NCBI GenBank assembly: GCA_019057735.1
Contig: JAHLWV010000011.1
Coordinates: 1 to 20,963 of the forward strand
DNA length: 20,963 nucleotides
Direction: 5' to 3'
Source of the DNA: Promethearchaeota archaeon
GTDB lineage: Archaea; Asgardarchaeota; Lokiarchaeia; Sigynarchaeales; SOKP01
Shown: one piece after another, positions 16,531-20,963 of the stretch
How the letters are laid out: the number at the start of each line of letters is the position of its first letter
How positions within the stretch are numbered: position 1 is the stretch's first letter
Made by a program: the position numbers and the translations under genes
The notes under the pieces: model-generated
Told to the model about the DNA's origin: nothing
What the model saw: only the letters and a program-made list of their open reading frames with translations
The model's database searches: none

Positions 16531-17209
16531 TTATTGTCTGTCTTTGATTTTGAATAAATTTTAAATAGATATTTTCTAACTGTTTGATATCAGTTTCAGA
16601 TTCAGAAAAAATCTTTGAAAATTCGATTTCTATGATTGATATCTTCTTCTTTAACTGATTTTCTATGGTACCGTTGTACGAGATATTAACTGCCGGTACT
16701 ATACATATAAATCCGCCGGTAAATTCCTTCTCTGATTTATTTAGCTTGATGTTATTTTTAAATATCTTCGCTATTTTATCTTTATTACTATTAAAGAATT
16801 GAAAATCTCTTGAATTTAAAGTAATAATAACCTCCGGTGGTTTATCAACAATATGAGCTATGTTTTCAAGAGAATTTAGTAAATATTCGGTATAATTTGA
16901 GTAATTATCATTAATTTTTTTTTCGATTAAATTGGTTAAATCTGAAATAAGTTCTGACATCAACCTGTTTTTAGAGTTAAGTATCTCTTCTTTAATTTTT
17001 ATAAGAGCCGAGGATAGAGAATTGTTTAATAACCTATTAAAGGTCTCGTTAAAATGCTCTTTCATCTTCAACAAGCTTTCCTCTGCTCGATCCCGATTCT
17101 TTTTTTTAATTTCTGCTATTTGAAAAAGAGTTTGTTGGTTTATTTTTTTTATATCATTTTCAGCTTGATTAATTAAATGTAATCCTAATTTTCCAAATCT
17201 CTCCTTCAA
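16499..17209 (-). CDS. atpE: A-type ATP synthase subunit E (peripheral stalk)
   Basis: A subunit of about 236 residues that pairs with H to form the peripheral stalks holding the A3B3 head against rotation. The N-terminal half is a long charged helix (QAENDIKKI through RDRAEESLLKMKEHF). The C-terminal globular domain ends with FTGGFICIVPAVNISYNGTI, equivalent to the GG...(N/D)T segment of E subunits. I placed the start at TTG 17209, with AAGGA six bases upstream. In the same frame an ATT at 17227 follows a perfect AGGTGAT site by five bases and would add six residues. No ATG or GTG exists between there and the upstream in-frame stops. The gene overlaps atpA by 14-32 bases and follows atpF by about 34 bases. 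Confidence 0.88.
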   Translation of the reverse strand: MKERFGKLGLHLINQAENDIKKINQQTLFQIAEIKKKNRDRAEESLLKMKEHFNETFNRLLNNSLSSALIKIKEEILNSKNRLMSELISDLTNLIEKKINDNYSNYTEYLLNSLENIAHIVDKPPEVIITLNSRDFQFFNSNKDKIAKIFKNNIKLNKSEKEFTGGFICIVPAVNISYNGTIENQLKKKISIIEIEFSKIFSESETDIKQLENIYLKFIQNQRQTINEYLQNYERI

Positions 17210-17243
17210 TTCTTTTCCTTCGCTAATAACTCATCACCTATTA

Positions 17244-17561
17244 TTAAATAATATCTTCTATTAATTCATGAATTATGTCAAATATTTTACCGTGATTTCT
17301 AATCTCCGAATTGAAAATATCCGGTAAAAGATAAAGAAATGGTGTCCGATTATTTGTTTTAAAATCAATTAAATAATCAATAATATCATCTGGTAGTTCC
17401 ATGTTTATAATTATCATTACAATTGATCGTCTTTTTATTATATTTTGAAATATTCGAAGGAAATCGTCTTTGTGTTCTACCACTGTCCCTTCAATACCTA
17501 AGAGCCCGAATACTCTAACTATTTCATCATACCCTAATACATGTATTTTAGCATCTACCAT
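17244..17561 (-). CDS. atpF: A-type ATP synthase subunit F
   Basis: A 105-residue F subunit, which sits on the D shaft in the central stalk. Length and fold pattern fit: an opening strand KIHVLGYDEIVRVFGLLGIE, where the usual form has a Gly-rich D-x-x-x-x-G-F-x-L-x-G motif; a middle strand SIVMIIINMELP; and a final helix HGKIFDIIHELIEDII. Identification rests on these segments and on its place in the cluster rather than on a strong single motif. The ATG at 17561 overlaps the TAA stop of the upstream atpH gene by one base (TAATG), so the two are probably translationally coupled. Confidence 0.88.
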   Translation of the reverse strand: MVDAKIHVLGYDEIVRVFGLLGIEGTVVEHKDDFLRIFQNIIKRRSIVMIIINMELPDDIIDYLIDFKTNNRTPFLYLLPDIFNSEIRNHGKIFDIIHELIEDII

Positions 17562-17872
17562 TAAAAATCAAATCCTATTTTCTCAAACAGTAAATCTGTT
17601 AATCCTTTTTTGTTTTCGAGATAATAATGTTCTATTTTAGTACATAAATCTTTTATTAATATTTCAAATTCTTTCAATTGTCCTCTTACTTCTTCTGAAA
17701 CCCCAGTTAATGCATTGTTAAGATTTTCTTGATGTTTGTACGTCATTTCTTCCATAATTTTTGCTTGAGAGGATTGAACTTTATTAATCTCCTCTAAACT
17801 CTCATCCTTGGCTTTCTCGATTAAATCATCATAAATTTTTTCGATTTCTTCAACCCACTTAAAAATTTCCAT
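17561..17872 (-). CDS. atpH: A-type ATP synthase subunit H (peripheral stalk coiled coil)
   Basis: A 103-residue, mostly alpha-helical, Glu/Lys-rich protein matching the short H subunit (AhaH; bacterial V/A-type G), which forms a heterodimeric coiled-coil stalk with E. It opens with MEIFKWVEEIEKIYDDLIEK and has A/E-rich heptad-like spacing up to about residue 90. There is no membrane segment. Its own sequence gives only moderate support; the position between C and F in an otherwise complete cluster makes the call likely. The start is ATG at 17872, 51 bases after atpC. In most archaeal operons the H gene comes first, before I, so this placement is unusual. Confidence 0.75.
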   Translation of the reverse strand: MEIFKWVEEIEKIYDDLIEKAKDESLEEINKVQSSQAKIMEEMTYKHQENLNNALTGVSEEVRGQLKEFEILIKDLCTKIEHYYLENKKGLTDLLFEKIGFDF

Positions 17873-17923
17873 TATTTTAATCTCATTCTCTTATTTCTTA
17901 TTATTATTATAGTAACATCAAAT

Positions 17924-18979
17924 TTACAGTTTTTTCAACATTTTAAACTTTTTATGGATGATCTTAACAACTCTCGGTAAAATATCAAACCTAATTTCTT
18001 TTTCTTTTTTTATAAGGACTTCTAGAATTTTGGAAATCGTGAACATATCTATATCGTCAACTTTTATCTCAAACTTCTTGAAATAATAAGTGAAATAAAA
18101 TTCTTCTATTGATCTAATAATATGTTTTTTATCAAGATTTAATCTAAGAAAGAGTTGTCTTGTTTCTGAAGTGTTATTTAAATAAGAGGTGATATTTGAC
18201 ATAAAATCATCAACATTAGGGAGATTTAACAAAGAATCGAGTATACCTTCGGATAGAAATAAATAATTATCCACTAAAAATTGTGATAATAATTTACGAT
18301 CGATATTATTTATAATTCCTCTGTAAATCACATTTAGATTGTAAACTTCAGTTTTGTATTTTACAAGTAATGAAATCATTATTTCCTCTTTCTTGTTTAA
18401 CCGCTTAACCTGGTCTCTAAGACGAGTATAATATAATTGATCCAAAAACGCTTCTAACACAAATATCTCTTTTTTCTTTATATAATAAAGGAGTCCTTCT
18501 CTAATCGGGATATTGTATATCGTTTTTTTTAAAAATAATTGAATTTCATCTAAATTTGTGAGTTTTAGCATCTCCTCGATGAATTCAGTATTATCTAAAT
18601 AAGTTTCTACTAAAAAATTAATATTCTTCCTTTTCTCCTCATAATCAATGCCAAGAATTAAGCCGATAACAATTTGTTTGAGATTTTGAATTTCAAACTT
18701 AAGCAAATAACTTTGTAAAAATATTCTCATATTTTGTGGAGAAAAATTCAATATTTTACCGACTAATCTGATATAATGATCTAAAAGAGCTCTTTCTATA
18801 CTTTCAATCGTAAATTCTTTAATCTCTAAATTTGGATAATAAGGTCTGAGATTTTCAATAAAATTTTCGATATTATATATTGTTTTAAATTTTCTTAACG
18901 TCTCAGGATCAATAATTAAACGTTTTAAAAAATCAATCTTGATGAATGTATATGCATAGGAGGGAATAATTATACTCGT
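17924..18979 (-). CDS. atpC: A-type ATP synthase subunit C (apparent ACG start)
   Basis: Subunit C (V-type d) is the socket linking the D/F shaft to the c-ring. The first ATG/GTG/TTG in frame is TTG at 18751, which would give only 275 residues. The frame stays open another 76 codons upstream and encodes the expected N-terminus: PSYAYTFIKIDFLKRLI, then IENFIENLRPYYP and RALLDHYIRLVGKILNFSP. The best start is ACG at 18979-18977, six bases after a perfect AGGTGAT site (18992-18986), giving 351 residues, a normal length. The first in-frame stop upstream is at 18997. Later landmarks are FLDQLYYTRLRDQV, YNLNVIYRG and the C-terminal FTISKILEVLIKKEKEIRF. Alternatives are a nearby ATA/ATT start or a sequencing error in an ATG. 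Confidence 0.87.
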   Translation of the reverse strand, partial: TSIIIPSYAYTFIKIDFLKRLIIDPETLRKFKTIYNIENFIENLRPYYPNLEIKEFTIESIERALLDHYIRLVGKILNFSPQNMRIFLQSYLLKFEIQNLKQIVIGLILGIDYEEKRKNINFLVETYLDNTEFIEEMLKLTNLDEIQLFLKKTIYNIPIREGLLYYIKKKEIFVLEAFLDQLYYTRLRDQVKRLNKKEEIMISLLVKYKTEVYNLNVIYRGIINNIDRKLLSQFLVDNYLFLSEGILDSLLNLPNVDDFMSNITSYLNNTSETRQLFLRLNLDKKHIIRSIEEFYFTYYFKKFEIKVDDIDMFTISKILEVLIKKEKEIRFDILPRVVKIIHKKFKMLKKL

Positions 18980-19018
18980 ACAGAAATCACCTGACTAACG
19001 AATTTAAAATCAATAATT

Positions 19019-19390
19019 TTAGATCGGAGTAGGGATTTTTGTCCAAAGTAGTATTGCTACGATTAATCCATATACAGCGAGTGCTTCACATAATGCAACG
19101 ATTAAAAATGCTTTAAAAAAGCTTTCTTCTCTCTCGGACAAGGATGATATTGCTGCGGTCCCTACAGTTCTAATTGCCATTGCACTTCCTAAAACAGAAG
19201 CAGCAAGAGATATTGCCGCTGAGAGCGCTAATACTGCTGCAGTTGGAGAATTGTAATAATCAAAACTCTCTGTTTGAGCAGCCACCATAGTAATAACACC
19301 ATCGACTGACAGAAATACAGTTAACACCAGAACTAATTGAAATAATCCGAGTAATACGTAAAATTTTCTTTTTCCATTCAAATTGTTCAC
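19019..19390 (-). CDS. atpK: A-type ATP synthase subunit K (c subunit, rotor ring)
   Basis: A 123-residue c subunit with one hairpin. Residues about 10-38 form a hydrophobic N-terminal segment ending VAAQT, which looks like a signal peptide removed at maturation. Two transmembrane helices follow (about 50-73 and 91-115) around a polar loop AISSLSEREESF. The ion-binding carboxylate is E102 in ALCEALAVYGLIVA. The usual Pro before it is Cys here, and the next residue is Ala. No Gln is visible in helix 1. Lack of the Gln and of the Glu-Ser/Thr pair argues weakly for H+ rather than Na+ coupling. The start is GTG at 19390; TTG at 19381 with GTGA five bases upstream is an alternative. It opens the cluster. 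Confidence 0.93.
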   Translation of the reverse strand: MNNLNGKRKFYVLLGLFQLVLVLTVFLSVDGVITMVAAQTESFDYYNSPTAAVLALSAAISLAASVLGSAMAIRTVGTAAISSLSEREESFFKAFLIVALCEALAVYGLIVAILLWTKIPTPI

Positions 19391-19564
19391 TACTTTTACT
19401 TGTGTGATCTAATGCTTTATTATTAATAAATTTAAAAAACAATAGTAAGAAATTAGGTATAAACTTTACTATTTAGAAGTATTAACTTAGCTATTTTTCC
19501 TATAAGTATGATTTTATCTTAAAAATCTTCTTATAAATTCAACTTCGGTGAAAATTTTCTCTTG

Positions 19565-19571
19565 AAAAAAA
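19565..19571 (-). terminator. T7 terminator after PhoU-like gene
   Basis: Seven T on the minus strand lie about 8 bases after the stop codon at 19579. Together with the 188-base gap before atpK this suggests the PhoU-like gene is transcribed separately from the ATP synthase cluster. The rest of the gap (19391-19564) is AT-rich with TATA-like stretches, for example around 19415-19435, but I see no single convincing promoter. Confidence 0.45.
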
Positions 19572-19578
19572 GATCGAA

Positions 19579-20223
19579 TTACTGATATAAAAGAACTCTC
19601 AACATATCAGCTATATCGTGCACTCTATCTGCCATTTGTTCTAAAAGCACTATCGAATCTCTCACCCTCAATAATGTTCTAAAGTCTTCAACATTAGTAT
19701 AAATGAATTCAAGAAATTGTCTGTATGTTTTATCTATCTTTGATTCAAGCTCGTGAATAGAAGTAGTATTCTCAAAGACTATATCTGGCTTATCTCTCAA
19801 ATGTTTTATAGTTGTTTTTAAAATGTCAACCATCTCAATTATCTGGTTTAATAGTTTATGGTATCTCTTTTTAATTTCTTTTTCTTTTTTTTCTTTTAGG
19901 TTGATGTTCCCTAACATATCGACAAATTCGAGGGGATAATTTATAATATTATCCATCCTCAAAACTAGATTTACGTAGGCTCCCATCTTAAATGCTTGGG
20001 CTTCGGAAAAATTTTGAATGAGACGAATTTTTAATTCATCACCTTCTTCTTCAGATAACTGCATCTTAGCTTTTTTCTTTTCTAAGGTTTTTCGATTATT
20101 CTCGAAATCTTCTGCCCAAGAAGTGTAATATACAGCCATATCACTAGTGACGCTATATATTATTCTTGAATGTTCTATGAGTAATGTTATTATTTCTTCT
20201 CTTACTTTCCTGAGGGATGACAT
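19579..20223 (-). CDS. PhoU-like DUF47 family protein
   Basis: An all-helical protein of about 214 residues resembling the DUF47/PhoU-like family, which often accompanies phosphate (PiT-type) transporters and is thought to regulate them. The visible signature is the repeated acidic helix pattern: IHELESKIDKTYRQFLEF and, near the C-terminus, IVLLEQMADRVHDIADML, which resembles the metal-binding E(or D)xxxD helices of PhoU folds. No phosphate transporter gene is in the window, so the partner is unknown. I chose ATG at 20223 because GTGAT lies just upstream at a good distance; the longer GTG at 20235 overlaps that site. It is divergent from the VIT-like gene, with a 211-base AT-rich gap that holds no other gene. 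Confidence 0.75.
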   Translation of the reverse strand: MSSLRKVREEIITLLIEHSRIIYSVTSDMAVYYTSWAEDFENNRKTLEKKKAKMQLSEEEGDELKIRLIQNFSEAQAFKMGAYVNLVLRMDNIINYPLEFVDMLGNINLKEKKEKEIKKRYHKLLNQIIEMVDILKTTIKHLRDKPDIVFENTTSIHELESKIDKTYRQFLEFIYTNVEDFRTLLRVRDSIVLLEQMADRVHDIADMLRVLLYQ

Positions 20224-20434
20224 TTTGAAAATCACTACACTTTTATTTAAGAATATAATATGATTAAATAAATAAAAATCATCAGTTTTTAATATTATTC
20301 AACTAAAAAAGATTATTAGCTTCAAGTATTTATATTTATTATAAGGGATTACACCTTATCTTTAAAAATTAGATTAATTTACACAATATAACTTCTATTT
20401 TAAGAAAAGAATATAATGGTGTTTTATACATAAA

Positions 20435-20963
20435 ATGGGGTTAAAATCTTTAACTAAAAAATGGCGCAAATATTCGGATTTATCTAATTTGGGAATAATT
20501 GTGCGGCGCAAATTTTTTAATAATTGCTTTGACGGGGCTCTAACTATTGCGGGCATAGTGAGTGGAAGTTTCATTTTCTTTTTGTCAAACCCTCCTCAGA
20601 GTTTAAGCTCAACAATTATTATAATAACAGGACTTTCTACTGCCTTAGCAATTGGAATTAGTGGTTTATGGGGGGCATTTCTCTCTGAAGAAGCTGAACG
20701 AAAGAAAAAACTTGATGATCTAAAAAAAGAAATGGTAATCTTTGAAGAAACCAATGAAGAAAAAGGTAAGGATCGTAAAGATATAATTTCCGAAGATAAA
20801 TTTGAGAAGATTTTACAGGAGGAGGAAGAAATTCAAAAAGCAATGGTAATCCCTATGAAAATAAATCGAAAATTTTCGTTAAAAAGCAAGAAGAAGAAAG
20901 TGAAAAATTCTAAAACTTTGATTGAGCGATCTGAGAGATTTGCAACTATTGTTGCTTCCTTAG
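20435..20963 (+). CDS. VIT/CCC1-related membrane protein (3' end beyond window)
   Basis: The frame opens at ATG 20435 and is still open at the window end (176 codons). The segment RRKFFNNCFDGALTIAGIVSG resembles the opening of the VIT1/CCC1 superfamily, where R..xxxxxDGxxxxxG stands at the first membrane helix. A second hydrophobic helix follows (about 60-86, GLSTALAIGISGLWGAFLSE) and then EEAERKKKLDDLKKEM, as in the archaeal TIGR00267-type branch. Residues about 90-170 are highly charged and Lys/Glu-rich, probably a cytosolic region. VIT/CCC1 proteins carry iron or manganese in eukaryotes; the role of this archaeal branch is not established. A short ATG at 20415 terminates after five codons and is not the start. 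Confidence 0.72.
   Translation, partial: MGLKSLTKKWRKYSDLSNLGIIVRRKFFNNCFDGALTIAGIVSGSFIFFLSNPPQSLSSTIIIITGLSTALAIGISGLWGAFLSEEAERKKKLDDLKKEMVIFEETNEEKGKDRKDIISEDKFEKILQEEEEIQKAMVIPMKINRKFSLKSKKKKVKNSKTLIERSERFATIVASL

Noticed and set aside
17897..17910. Second short TTA/TAA repeat, in the atpC-atpH gap
   Set aside because: Only about four units; expected by chance in such AT-rich spacers.
18752..18997. A separate small gene upstream of the C subunit
   Set aside because: The open stretch is in the same frame as the C subunit with no stop between, and it encodes the expected C-subunit N-terminus; it is part of atpC.
19260..19442. 60-codon minus-strand frame overlapping atpK
   Set aside because: It overlaps the start of the clear c subunit in another frame and has no recognisable features.
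20658..20843. 61-codon minus-strand frame near the window end
   Set aside because: It is antisense to the VIT/CCC1-like gene, whose plus-strand frame is open and matches a known family.

Overview
The window is an AT-rich archaeal chromosome segment. Archaeal ancestry is shown by RadA recombinase, the archaeal tRNA-splicing endonuclease, a complete A-type (A1Ao) ATP synthase gene cluster, a MEMO-family protein, TATA-like promoters close to start codons and T-tract terminators. The low G+C, the coiled-coil proteins and a Rad51-like P-loop in RadA would fit an Asgard (Promethearchaeota/Loki-like) archaeon. That placement is inference, not proof.

Layout. (1) Positions 1-791 (+): 3' part of radA, converging on the next block. 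(2) Positions 831-7153 (-): seven genes on one strand. In transcription order they are a MEMO-like protein, a long coiled-coil protein, a PfkB-type sugar kinase, a YdjM-like membrane protein, a CoA-disulfide reductase/NADH oxidase-type flavoprotein and two OsmC-family proteins. The last three look like a thiol/peroxide redox group. (3) Positions 7261-7863 (+): endA, divergent from MEMO. (4) Positions 7897-19390 (-): the ATP synthase cluster, in transcription order K(c), C, H, F, E, A, B, D, I(a), a two-TM double zinc-ribbon protein, then a second A-subunit paralogue (A2). (5) Positions 19579-20223 (-): a PhoU-like DUF47 protein. (6) Positions 20435-20963 (+): 5' part of a VIT/CCC1-like membrane protein that runs off the window.

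The cluster encodes all nine expected subunits: the A3B3 head, D/F central shaft, E/H peripheral stalks, C adaptor, and membrane a and c subunits. Two further genes are unusual. A2 keeps an intact Walker A motif and the catalytic Glu, but Pro replaces the Arg that directly follows that Glu. The small membrane zinc-ribbon protein sits between I and A2.

Start codons in this cluster are also unusual. Subunits C and D have clear N-terminal homology upstream of any ATG/GTG/TTG. C has an ACG six bases after a perfect AGGTGAT Shine-Dalgarno. D has an ATT directly after the in-frame TAG stop of atpB. E has a similar candidate (ATT five bases after AGGTGAT). A GGTGA-type ribosome-binding site recurs across the window and helps place several starts. 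I saw no tRNA, rRNA, CRISPR array or insertion sequence. No intergenic gap exceeds about 200 bases.
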